Shown here piece by piece: positions 1-9,689 of a stretch of 64,000 nt of DNA. The stretch is from Anadara kagoshimensis (taxonomy: Eukaryota; Mollusca; Bivalvia; Arcoida; Arcidae): positions 55,659,245-55,723,244 of the forward strand of contig CM037861.1 of assembly GCA_021292105.1 (NCBI GenBank), read 5' to 3'. Made by a program: the position numbers and the translations under genes. Below the pieces are notes generated by a model that was not told the origin of the DNA, ran no database searches, and was given only the letters and a program-made list of their open reading frames with translations. Each line of letters starts with the position of its first letter. Position 1 is the first letter of the stretch.

Positions 1-443
1 CTTTCATTTTTATGGTAGAAATGTTTGATGGTGTTAAGCTTTTTACCGATACACTAGTGTAATGTACTGCACAAAATAATAAATTAAAATCAAAAGAATT
101 TTGTTTTTATAAGGACTGATGGCGACGACAAACACATACATTAAATACACAAAATGTGTATTACCAGTACATGAAAGAACTGAATATGTACATTGTATGT
201 AATAATCATAATACATACACAAAACAAGACGCACATTGTATAGAAATTATAAAATTAGTGTGGCTACCACGTGTCCGTCATCACCACAAAACACAGGGAA
301 AATCTCTGCATCCTGGCCTATAGCAGGCGACGTCTCGATATAAGTGAAATATTCTCGACTAGGACGTTACACACCAATTCTCAACTCAACTTCAATAGAT
401 AGTCCCTTACAGTCGTAAACAACTTCCAATATATATACATGTA
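1..443 (+). repeat. SINE 3' tail fragment and otherwise featureless flank
   Basis: Bases 293-392 match the 3' part of the SINE family seen full length at 8018-8362: the stretch includes gatataagtgaaatattc and ends in a caccaattctcaactcaac-like tail. The tRNA-like head is missing, so this is a truncated copy in plus orientation. I see no coding sequence or other feature in the rest of this stretch. Confidence 0.6.
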
Positions 444-1330
444 CAGTCCAACCTGTATTAAAGGCCACCTCTATATAAGGGCCACCTGTCTATAAAGGGC
501 ACTTTCAATTCCTCCCAAGCCATTTTACTCTTTATTTAACCTCTATATAAGGGCCACTGTTCAACTGAGCCAGAGGCCACCCTATTTTTGCACAAAATGG
601 CTCATGAACCTGTCTATAAAGGCCACTTTTTATTTCTATTTTAGAAACAAGTTTTGTTATAGTTTCTAAAAATGTGTGCAAAAATGTTAAGCCATGTAGT
701 TTTTTAAAAATCTTGAAGCTAAAATTAGATTTTAAACATTGATTATTAAAATTAGATTTTAAACATTGATTATTTAACTTTAAACCATTGATTATTAAAC
801 TAAGTGCATGTAACCAAATCTGTATGTTGATAAGAAAAGAATTTTTAAAAGTATATTTTTGAAACTTTTTTAAAACTTAAAAAATTCTTAAGTTATTTAT
901 CCTCATGTCAACAAATGAAGCCATAAAGCACTAAGGATAGATTATTACTCATTATTAATTATGATACATATACTATTTTCTATTGTTTTCATTACTGGCT
1001 CCTACCTATTAAAGAAAACATGTCTTTATTTAAGATATGTATATACTTGGTGTTTTTAAGTTTTTTTTTAAAGATTGATAAATAGTGTGGTCAGAAGATT
1101 TTTCTTTAATTGTTTTTAAAGAAATTATTCTGTTAAAATTAGCTTATGCCTTTTTTGTAACAGAAATTTTAACAAATAAAATAAATAAATTAGAACTGCT
1201 CACTATTTTTTCAACTAATATTTATATTGATGTCATAACTGGATTTACAGACCTCTATATAAAGGCCACCTGTCCATAGAGGCCACTTTTGCAACTTCCC
1301 CTGAGTTGCCCTTATAGACAGGTTAGACTG
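444..1330. mobile_element. Non-autonomous Tigger/pogo-like DNA transposon, 887 bp
   Basis: The left end reads cagtccaacctgtatta and the right end acaggttagactg. They are inverted copies over about 13 bp and each is flanked by TA. A subterminal motif, ctatataagggccacc, is repeated near both ends. CAGT-starting termini with a TA duplication are usual for the pogo/Tigger branch of Tc1/mariner. The AT-rich interior has no transposase-like reading frame, so this looks non-autonomous. A 186 bp relative with the same ends lies at 59491-59676. Confidence 0.7.
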
Positions 1331-1761
1331 TATATATATATATATATTAACATTGATTGTGACGTGAGCAAATAGCGGTCGGTTAAAGTCTGACGTCATC
1401 TGAACGTCATCACTCACCTAGTCATTGATCATGATTGTCATGTTCATCTTTTTGGAGACTTGTTTACTTCTTTAGACATTAAACGAAGGTTTGTGTCAAG
1501 AATGGCAGCGGCGTAGCCAAGATTTGTGAATTTGTAAGCAGGGGGTCTGGGGGCGGCAGCCCCCCTGAAGCTGAGCAGAATTTGAATGTCAGAGGATGAA
1601 TTTGGCCCTCTCCCGGCATTTGATCCCCACATTTAGCTCTTTTTCTTTTTTTTTCCTTTTTAAAAAAAAAAATTATTATTTTTTTTTACTTTTTTTTAGT
1701 TTTGTTTTCTGGGAAATGTCTTCAAGACACTTTTTTTTTAGTTTTTTTTCTGTGTTTTGTC

Positions 1762-1792
<31 letters not shown>

Positions 1793-1932
1793 TCTGAGTT
1801 TTTCTGAGAACTGTCGTTAAGACGTTATGGCACAAAGCTATATACAACAATACAATTTCAAATATAAGACATAGGCCTGAGCAGCGACAGGTCAATGTGG
1901 AAAATACTCCAAAACTGTAACCACCGTCCGGT

Positions 1933-2106
1933 TTAATAAGGGAACAGAAGATTGATTTTGCGGTTACCATCTGATGCAAAAGTATTGATGGCTTGGTCAA
2001 AATCAAGTTCGATTTCTGGATGCACATGCATCAGTGACAAGCCATTCAACCTGTCCTCTACCATTGTTGATCGAAGGTAGGTCTTTACAAGTTTCAGGGC
2101 ACTGAC
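1933..2106 (-). pseudogene. hAT transposase C-terminal fragment
   Basis: The minus strand reads through about 57 codons to a TAA stop at 1933-1935. It contains RSTMVEDRLNGLSLMHVHP and ends NRKINLLFPY. The pattern of conserved R(S)xMxxxRLNGL, then H.EI, close to the protein's end is typical of the C-terminal dimerisation region of hAT transposases of the ZMYM/DUF4371 kind. There is no start or upstream domain in this orientation: the fragment runs straight into an oppositely oriented piece of the same protein type at about 2109. Confidence 0.7.
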
Positions 2107-2108
2107 AA

Positions 2109-2263
2109 AAATGTGGACAACAAATACAGCAACGCATCGTTGATGAGTGTAATGCTGCTAATTGCTTTAGCATTATAGCAGACGAAACTACTGATGTTTC
2201 AACCACTGAGCAAGTCGCGTTATGCCTTCGCTATGTAGGTACTGATACCGAAGAACATTGTTT
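2109..2263 (+). pseudogene. hAT transposase internal fragment (DUF4371-type)
   Basis: The plus-strand frame from 2109 gives CGQQIQQRIVDECNAANCF, then SIIADETTDVSTTEQVALC and LRYV, ending at a TAA around 2261. The signature (S)IIADETTDVS..EQ..LC.RYV is the start of the catalytic region in DUF4371-type hAT transposases, including one catalytic Asp. Nothing recognisable follows. Its position head-on against the C-terminal fragment at 1933-2106 shows an inversion or two separate insertions. Confidence 0.75.
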
Positions 2264-2732
2264 ATAAATGTATAAGATTCAACGACTTTTATTGTGCGAT
2301 GAATTTCATTGTTGATCATGTACAGCAGGATAAAAAACAAACGTTTCTTTTTCATTAAAATAAACAAAAGTAAACTTAAATGTTGCTTTGGGAGGGTAAT
2401 TTAAAAAATCGAACGTGGAACAATTTTAAGGGTAACACCACTAAAGATAGCTAGCCTACAATAATATATCTTCGACTCTTGTCTAAGCTACAAAGCAGTA
2501 ATTACCCATAATGGAGCAGTATTACGCCACATAGCGGTGTTTCCGCATAAACGTGTTCCAACAGCCCTTTTTTTATTTTACGTGTTTTATACTTTAGTGG
2601 GAAAGTAGGATTGGAATAATTATTTTAATATTTAGAACAGATTACAAAAGATAATCAACAACTAAAAAAAAAAAATTGTCAAAATTATTTGTAAGCACGT
2701 GCTTACAGTGCTAATAAGCAGCTACGCCAGTG

Positions 2733-3436
2733 AATGGAAAGCGATATTGAGGTGAGTATATAGTGTAACAACCTTTTGATAATTTAGTTGCTTTTTGTCG
2801 AATTTTTCAAATACTTTACGAGGTTGAGTTCCAAGTGTGCTGACTATCTAGCATGACTTTGACCTTGGTGATGTGACATGTGTGTAACTGAGCTATGTAC
2901 CATGTAAGTTGGTTGCTGGTTTAACATAACGAAATACCATAATCAATAAATAAGGTAATCATATAAAATTTTATTTAATTGAAATAAAATAAAGTTTAAT
3001 AAATTTAAATGATCATTATCGCCGCCTAATTTTTGGTGACCTCGGTTTTTACGAAAAAAAGTACACATCTGTCGGTTGATAATCTTGGTCCTTCGTACGC
3101 CACGTCTCTCTTTCGGTAGCTTTTTGTCATTTGATCACTCAGCTCATCTGTCCCCTCGTAAGCTTTTTAGCCGCTTGACCCCTTATTAGTCTTTTCGGCC
3201 ACTTATTTCCTCAGTTTAAGCAGTTGCAGGTAACTGTTTAATTTTATCCGTATTTTTGAAATGATTAATTTTGAAAAATTATTGAATCAGACACGATTGC
3301 ATGTTAATATATAACCTTGTAATTTTAAACATTTCCACTGTTTCACTCTGTGTTATTAACATTGTGTACTGTGACAGCGGTTGTTTACTTGCCTACCATC
3401 ATCAACGTAGATGTAATGTGTCTGTGTCATTTGTGG
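2733..3436. other. Gene-free stretch
   Basis: AT-rich sequence with no convincing reading frame. A pyrimidine-rich block at 3060-3235 ends in gcaggtaactg (GT at about 3230), which could be a splice donor after an untranslated exon, but nothing else supports this. Confidence 0.4.
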
Positions 3437-3633
3437 CGAAGACCACGGCAGTACTTAGCTCAGTTGGTAGAGTGCTCGTTTCGCAAGTAGGGTTTTAGGT
3501 TCCAACCCCTTAGATTTGAAAGTGGGTAGTGACTGTTCTTTTGTCAAGCACTCGGTATTACGGAATAATCACGATTCTTTCGGATGGGAACTTTAAAAAA
3601 CAAGGCCCCGTGTCAGAGTAGGTGACACGACCT
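3437..3633 (+). repeat. tRNA-headed SINE, 3'-truncated copy
   Basis: The head shows an A-box-like tagctcagttggtagagtgc and a B-box-like ggttccaacccc, the two internal pol III promoter elements of a tRNA-derived SINE. The body (ggtagtgactgttctttt, then ggccccgtgtcagagtagg) matches the longer copy at 8018-8362. The copy breaks off near 3633, where an oppositely oriented head of the same family begins. Confidence 0.75.
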
Positions 3634-3785
3634 CCCACTTACGGAGCGAGCACTCTACAAACTGAGCTGTCATATACCATTTTTGAATTTAATCATAAAA
3701 TACATTCAAAAAATGGTATATGACTTTTGAATGTATTTTACGATTAAATTTAAAAAAATGGTATATGACAGAGCTACCACAGTGG
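3634..3785 (-). repeat. tRNA-headed SINE head, interrupted by a foldback element
   Basis: The minus strand reads ccactgtggtagct, then an inserted hairpin element, then cagtttgtagagtgctcgc. Removing 3668-3770 plus one target copy restores a normal SINE head like that at 8362. The two SINE copies therefore face each other tail to head around 3633. Confidence 0.7.
3668..3770. mobile_element. 103 bp foldback/MITE nested in a SINE head
   Basis: The left end tgtcatatacc and right end ggtatatgaca are inverted copies. The arms extend about 45 bp with few mismatches, so the whole element folds into one hairpin. It is flanked by gagc on both sides (3664-3667 and 3771-3774; gagct also matches), a 4-5 bp target duplication. 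The interrupted SINE confirms that it moved. Confidence 0.75.
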
Positions 3786-4112
3786 TCAATCTTTCAGATC
3801 ATTCAGCATTCATACCAATTCGATAAATAGATATATTAAGAAATTATTTATGGTCGTCATTAAGATGATACAGGTGTATTAACGATGGGTTTCATGCCCT
3901 TGTTTGTAAACAATTTTGGATACTAGTATATATTTTGTACGAGTTTATTAAAATTCAGTTTCAAAGATACTTGATTATGAACCAATGTGATCTTGATAGA
4001 CATGTATAGAGATTGAAATAATGAAATGTATTTGTTTCCAGATGATTAAAAAGATCATGTTCAGGTAAAAATAGAAACCTGATAGAACTGCAATATATAT
4101 GCTATTGTAATA
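3786..4112. other. Gene-free stretch
   Basis: AT-rich sequence without a coding or structural signal that I can see. It ends in the TA that flanks the large inverted-repeat element. Confidence 0.4.
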
Positions 4113-5066
4113 GTCAGGGGGCAGATCTCAAAAAGTAGCTTCTTTATTGACCCCCTAAACTTTTTTGTTAAAAGCAGGAAACATGGTGGATCTTATTGCC
4201 CTATATGTACTTAGTCACGCTAGGTATGTTTCCACCTTGACTTTTTTCCGTTTAACGAAAATATGGCTGACAATCCAAGATGGCCGCCAAAAAGATAATT
4301 TAAGTATAAAAATTCAATAACAAATCAACCACTTAACCTTTTAAGTTGAAATTTGGTATTTAATCAATTAAATATGTATACTAATTTTCCATGAATAAAC
4401 ATTGGTTGTAAAATTCAAAATGGCCACCATTTTCAAGATGGCCGACTTATAATCATTTTAAATCAAATACAACAAAGGGTGTCATTAATTTATGACATAA
4501 AACAAATGAATTGTTTTTAATATATATGTACTAAGTTAGGCTAAGTATGTTTCCACCTTGCCTTTTTCCATTTAATGAAAAAATGGCTGCCAAGTCCAAG
4601 ATGGCCACCAAAAAAGATCATTTTAAAATTAGAATTGAATAACAAATCAACCGATTAACCTTTTAAGTTGAAATTTGGTATTTGATCAATTAAGTATTTA
4701 TACTAATTTTTCATGAACAAATTGTGGTTGTAAAATTCAAAATGGCCGCCATTTTCAAGATGACCGACTTATTTTCATCGCGTTGCATTGTTAATACAAT
4801 AAACCAATATTTTGAATTTGTTAATGTATATACTAGTTAACTGTCTCCTTCAAAAGCATTTACACCAACTTGATTTACACCCACAAACAACTGTGCAGTA
4901 GAGTGTGTTTTCACAATAATTAAACTGCACAATCATCACAAAGATTCAACAGTTCCACATTCATAAATATTGGAGGTCAATTTCCCAACTACTAACAAGA
5001 GTTAATGGTTGTTTTTACTGAGGAAATAAACACAGAATCTAAACCATTTCCTGATAATTTATTTGT

Positions 5067-5312
5067 TTAATGTGCATGACCGGGACGTATCTTGTAACGT
5101 GGCAATGACGGAACATATGACAGTGAAGTCCATAAAAGTTTTGTCGAGGATTTAAATGGATTACAAACAAAGGAATCTACCCTTGATAACAGGATTACTG
5201 ATTTTATTGTATATTCATAAGCTTTCAGTTCAGAGTTTTCAAGCTCTGTTATTTGTTTGAACACTCTCCATGCTGGAAGCTCAATCACTGTCTGTTGATA
5301 AAATACCAACAT
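5067..5312 (-). CDS. Unrecognised 81-codon ORF inside the 3.75 kb element
   Basis: An open frame on the minus strand with fairly balanced composition (for example VIELPAWRVFKQITELENSE). I recognise no domain. It could be a relic of the element's own coding region or chance. There is no sign of a splice structure or upstream promoter. Confidence 0.2.
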   Translation of the reverse strand: MLVFYQQTVIELPAWRVFKQITELENSELKAYEYTIKSVILLSRVDSFVCNPFKSSTKLLWTSLSYVPSLPRYKIRPGHAH

Positions 5313-5735
5313 ATCTAAATGTTTTTCTTCTGATTTTTCTTATTGACTCCTGGAAATTTCGGTTTCTTATTTGTTCTAGTACTCACTTAAACCTTACTGT
5401 TTAGTTATGAAACAAAACCAAGAGAATACAAGCATCTGGTCATTATCCGTTATTCTATCCACCTCGCTCGGCATAAGGAACAAGTTTGAGTCTGCCTATT
5501 TATGGTTTGCACAAAGACCTGATGTATCCCGCTCTGTACTCGAGAATGTAGTATTTGGATTCACAACCCACCACTAACCACCGACTCCTTGCCTAGTACT
5601 TTCTTGCTCAACTCATTTGATATAAAACTAGTCAGTGAAGCCTTATTCTCTCCCGTATTTATAAAATTGTTTAAATTCTCAGGCAACATAGAATTCTATC
5701 TCTCTTCTGCATTCTTTAAATCTGTTTATACAACG

Positions 5736-6050
5736 GTGCAAACTGCTAGCAAATGAATCGTTGATGCAGGGATAGTGCAAGCCTTGACTTATCAAGGCCC
5801 TCATAAAGTTTTATGGCTGTCATCACAATATAGTATGGTGACTCTGTATCCGAAAATACCATGGATATGTGGCGTCCCAAAGTTCCATATTCATTGAGTG
5901 TGGGGTGCTCAATTACCCTTCCAGGTCACTTGTTCTCAATTCCCTGGTAAATGTTCCTGTGTTAAACTTCATTTGAAAGTTTCAAGATTTTTACTTTGCT
6001 TCATAATTGTGATTTTGACATAGATTGGTAGGTTTGTTTTAAATTTATTT
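5736..6050 (+). repeat. Dispersed ~370 bp repeat, diverged copy
   Basis: Contains the family's landmarks: gatagtgcaagccttgactt, tatcaaggccctca, atggctgtcatcacaat, ctctgtatccgaaaa, then ttttactttgcttc and aggtttgttttaaattt. It is one of the more diverged copies. A short minus-strand fragment of the same family may lie at 6590-6680. Confidence 0.65.
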
Positions 6051-6849
6051 TTTTGTCTGGTTCAAGCCCCTATAAAAGCAAACACTCTACTCTAACAATA
6101 TTTTCTAAAACGATTCTTTGTGGTTGCTGCGAGACAATCTTCAAAGTGCATATTGTGGTTTTTCAATGCTGTTAACCAATGCCGTGCCATATATTATCGT
6201 GCAGGTCTTTATATTTTTCGGTAGCATTATGGAGTTTCAAAAATCAAAACAACAATAGCTAAATAATAGCATTGTGCCAATGAAAGCAGGAAGAGGTTAT
6301 GGTAATACTAGTAGTGATATACTGGACAAAAAGAATTCTAAGTAGGTAGTTTACGACCAATCAACAAACATCTAATGTAGCAACAAATAAATGATGTCAT
6401 CCAGAAATGTTCAGAAAAGGGTATAAAGATTTGTACCATGTACCAGCATTCGGAAAGCACCAATGCACAAACCTTTGACAACTTTGTAGATTTGCAGAGA
6501 ACACAAAGTGTCATTTCAGGAATAGTGATAGTGAAGATGTTTTGTTTGATTGATAATTTGAGCAATGTATAAAGTCTGACAAGAAAAAAAATAAATCAAA
6601 AACAAACACAACAATCCATCCACAAATCACAATCATAGAGCATTAAAACCAGTAAGAACTGGCAAGAATAATTCTTTAAAGAATAATGCATGTTCTGCAC
6701 AATAAAGATGCAAAGTTGAAAATTGGAATAATTCAATATACATATGGACGAGAATAAAGAATGAATCTGATTTTCTTTAGGTTTATATCAAATGAGTTAA
6801 ATGAAAAGGATGTGTGGTAAGCAGTTGATGGTAAGGTTAGGTTTTTTTG

Positions 6850-7038
6850 GATGCAAATACTACATTCTGGAGTACAGGGCCAGGTAAATCAGGTCTTTGA
6901 GCAAACCATAAAGAGGCAGACACAAGAATTGTTCTTTGTGCCAAAGAAGCCAAAGAAACAGATAATGGTCAGCCGCTTATTCTTTGTAGCGATGCAGATG
7001 TTTTTGTTATGGTCTTGGTTTTTGTTTTACACTTATAA
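6850..7038 (+). pseudogene. Mobile-element protein remnant with EADTRI...SDADV motif
   Basis: In the frame ending at the TAA at 7036-7038 the plus strand reads HKEADTRIVLCAKEAKETD, then GQPLILCSDADVFVMVL. An EADT(R/K)I helix followed 20-30 residues later by (S/P)D(T/A)DV(F/L)(V/I) is a pairing I know from uncharacterised, mobile-element-like proteins of cnidarians and molluscs, where the acidic residues resemble a PIN/XPG-type nuclease centre. An in-frame stop at about 6896 and lack of the rest of the protein show decay. An open frame at about 6385-6570 on the same strand (NDVIQKCSEKGIKICTMYQH) may be an upstream part. The nuclease reading is inference. Confidence 0.45.
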
Positions 7039-7394
7039 GATTGTTATTAAATCCAATATTTATAACAGTTACTGATGAATTGTTGAACCGGGGGAATATG
7101 TTATATTCTGATCATACTTATATAATAAGTATAAGGTATATACGTATAGAATATATTGTTGCAAGGTGCTTATGGTTGTTAATCGTGTTGCTGTTGGACC
7201 TTTTTGAATGTTTGAATGAGCCTGATGACTATTTTTTATTGCAGACGTCAAAAGTCATAGAGCTCTATTAAATTGATTCAAATGAACTGTAGTGAAAACT
7301 TGAAAAATGTTTCGGCTTCGTTATTTTAATTATTTAAATTATATGAAATAAGTTTAAAGAGCTGTTATGTAATATTTTCTCTGTAATATTTTCA

Positions 7395-7396
<2 letters not shown>

Positions 7397-7445
<49 letters not shown>
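7397..7445. repeat. (GT)n microsatellite
   Basis: About 24 uninterrupted GT units in the right part of the 3.75 kb element. Confidence 0.95.
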
Positions 7446-7446
<1 letters not shown>

Positions 7447-8017
7447 ATAGATATATTAAATAAATTACATAGGTTTTATATCATAAAATAATGAAATCCT
7501 TTATTGTATTTGATTTAAAATGCAGTGCGATGATTATAAGTCGGCCATCTTAAAAATGGCGGCCATTTTGAATTTTACAACCAATGTTTATTAATGGAAA
7601 ATTAGTATAAATATTTAATTGATTAAATACCAAATTTCAACTTAAAAGGTTAAGTGGTTCATTTGATATTGAATTTTTATACTTAAATTAGTTTTTTGGC
7701 GGCCATCTTGGATTGTCAGCCATATTTTCATTAAACGGAAAAAGTCAAGGTGGAAACATAGCTAGCGTGACTAAGTACATATAGGGCAATAAGATCCACC
7801 ATGTTTCCTGCTTTTAACTAAAAAGTTTAGGGGGTGTCACTTTTTGGGGATCTGCCCCCTGACTATAAGTTGTTATATGACATTGTTAGATATTCTAATA
7901 CGCCTGAAATAAATAATATTCCTTTTTTGTATTGTCATTATGATGTTTCTGTCTTCTACTCATGAAAATGATAAAATACCCACTTTCTACTTTCTAGATT
8001 CAATCACAATTTTGACA

Positions 8018-8362
8018 AAAGAGTTGAGTAATGGCGTTTAACGTTCCAGTCAAAGATATTTTACTTATATCGAGACTTCGCCAGCTATAGATGAAGGTGC
8101 AGAGATTTAGCCTGTGTTACGCTGATGGCATTATACAGTAGGGTTCTTTATCGTGCCACATCTACCGTGACACGGGACCTCGTTAATTTTAAGTTCCAAT
8201 CCAAAAGAACCGTGACTTTCATTTTTAAGTGCTGAGTACTTGATGAAAGAACAGTCACTACCTGTTGTCAAATCTTGGATGACTCAGACCCGGTCAGGAT
8301 TTGAACCAACGACCTTTCACTTAGGAGCGAGAACTTTACCAACTTAGCTACCGCAGTGGTTA
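8018..8362 (-). repeat. Full-length tRNA-headed SINE (V-SINE/RUDI-like)
   Basis: Read on the minus strand it starts accactgcggtagctaagtt (A box) and ggttcaaatcc (B box). It continues through a central domain with acgaggtcccgtgtcacgg and ends in gatataagtaaaatatc, then gttaaacgccattactc. Length is about 345 bp. Head, central domain and conserved tail are all present, so this copy serves as the reference for the other fragments here. Likeness to the molluscan RUDI V-SINE is from memory and unverified. Confidence 0.7.
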
Positions 8363-9370
8363 CACACATATGAAATGCGTTGCAATATTAAAAAATGTGT
8401 CTTAAAATATAAAACCTTTCTATAAGGATGTATGCTGCTGATGAGTCCAAAAGTTTCTACATTTAACATTTTTTTCCTACACTGAATTTTAGGCAGTGTA
8501 CTACTTTCCCCCCTACGACCATATTTTAACAATTTTCCTGTTTTCCACCATTCCTTACAATTTTTGGTATTTCATCCTTAAAAGTCTTTTCACATACTTA
8601 GTCTTAGTTTGTGAATTAAACCTTTTTAGTAGGAACTGCAGGATTGACACAGACAGGCCCTTCCTTATAGGCCTGCATGTTTCTTGCTTTTACCAAGGGA
8701 CACATTCTTACTAAAGGTGGCGATCAGACGGTATATTGGTCCACAATGATCCAACGCAGTACACATGGGGCGGAGTAGGGGGGGGCTAAAATTGTATGAA
8801 AATCATCGCGATACAGCCCCATTGGGTTATGTATTTTGCCTCTCAAACGAAAACCGTACAAGTGCAGGTCAATTCCTTCCAAGGTTATCAAGTGCCCACA
8901 ATGTAGTAGGGTTTGGCATAGTTTTGTAAATTGGTACAAAGGGGTTCCATACTGTGTCTGCGGTGAATTGGAGACGGGGCATCGGGTGCCTCTATACGGG
9001 TACCATACCATATACTCTTGAGTGCACCCATGTTTTGGCAAAAAGTCCAGATTATTATTATAGTAAGTTGCTCCTACAATGGGGCACCTTCCTACCAAAT
9101 TTGGCAGCTAGATTGGACAATTTATTATTCCACAATAAAATTTAAATGAGACGCTTATATCACATGTAATACTCAGAGGCACCCCCAGATTTCGAGCCCC
9201 TAACCCCTATCAGTGACACTATACACTAATAGCCTTACATGCTTGTAGGTATTAATTAACTATACGTAATTTCCCACCAATTTAATTAAGATCGGTTTAT
9301 TTTTACGTTCAGAAATAGCGTATAGCCTGTACACTATTATACTAGTAGTAGCAATAGGCGTGGCACTTGT
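8363..9370. other. Gene-free stretch with one GC-richer block
   Basis: 8720-9130 is richer in G+C than its surroundings and has open frames on both strands (124 codons on the minus strand), but no domain is recognisable and the composition resembles a degenerate repeat. Nothing else is seen. Confidence 0.35.
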
Positions 9371-9493
9371 ACGAGTTACTTCCCTTCTCTACTTCCGCTT
9401 GTTGTTGACAAGATAAGAAGACAAGTCACACGTGTTATTTTAAATTTGGAAAATTCTTTGAAAACTTCCCTCGATTTCTATCATTTTAACATG
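9371..9493 (+). CDS. Candidate first exon: 5' UTR plus ATG only
   Basis: A short GC-richer stretch (cttcccttctctacttccgc) is followed by catttttaacatg-like context, and the ATG at 9491-9493 is directly followed by a strong donor, gtaagt. Genes whose first intron falls just after the start codon are common in animals. The exons at 12528 onward are on the same strand but start in phase 2, so they cannot join directly to this ATG. An unseen exon between them, or a different gene, would be required. Confidence 0.35.
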
Positions 9494-9689
9494 GTAAGTT
9501 TATTGGCATCTCAGAAATATTTTGTGAATTTTTTAAGGAATTCTGTTCAGTAGTTTTTAAGATTAAAATTATTTGTTATTGATCTTAGTGGAAACCACGT
9601 GGGATTATCTATGTACAATCCTTAATAGAGTGATGATCCGGTCGAAAAAAAATCAGCCTTAATTACTCAATAAATTAAGTAGAATTGTG

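Larger units (their letters stand above)
1506..2732. mobile_element. hAT-like element with ggcgtagc terminal repeats
   Basis: The left end is cagcggcgtagcc and the right end ggctacgccagtg-like (gcagctacgccagtg). Inverted termini of the type CAGNGGCGTAGC are common in hAT elements. Two transposase fragments lie inside on opposite strands. The left end continues into a G/C-rich stretch (1540-1570) and a long T-rich tract (1638-1795). No clean 8 bp target duplication could be resolved; gaatgg occurs just outside the left end and straddling the right end. The copy is rearranged and cannot be active. Confidence 0.6.
4113..7863. mobile_element. 3.75 kb DNA element with ~370 bp terminal inverted repeats
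   Basis: The left end gtcagggggcagatct and right end agatctgccccctgac are exact inverted copies flanked by TA (4111-4112 and 7864-7865). The inverted arms run about 370 bp (4113-4485 against 7495-7863) and carry repeated aagatggccgcc and aaaatggccgcc motifs. The left arm has a second, tandem copy of its inner half (4520-4770). The interior holds a decayed coding segment at 6850-7038, a (GT)n tract and a fragment of the dispersed ~370 bp repeat. A TA duplication with long inverted ends points to a cut-and-paste transposon; the superfamily is not clear. Confidence 0.7.

Noticed and set aside
1596-1820. Phe-rich plus-strand ORF
   Set aside because: It translates a poly-T tract inside the hAT-like element.
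3451-3515. Possible tRNA gene (A and B boxes)
   Set aside because: The boxes belong to SINE heads; no cloverleaf with an intact acceptor stem, and the SINE body follows.
8434-8465. Half of a hammerhead-like core (ctgctgatgagtcc)
   Set aside because: No stem II partner strand, no correctly placed GAAA and no stem I complement.
8724-9098. 124-codon minus-strand ORF in a GC-richer patch
   Set aside because: No recognisable motif, overlapping ORFs on both strands, no splice or promoter context; more like a degenerate repeat.
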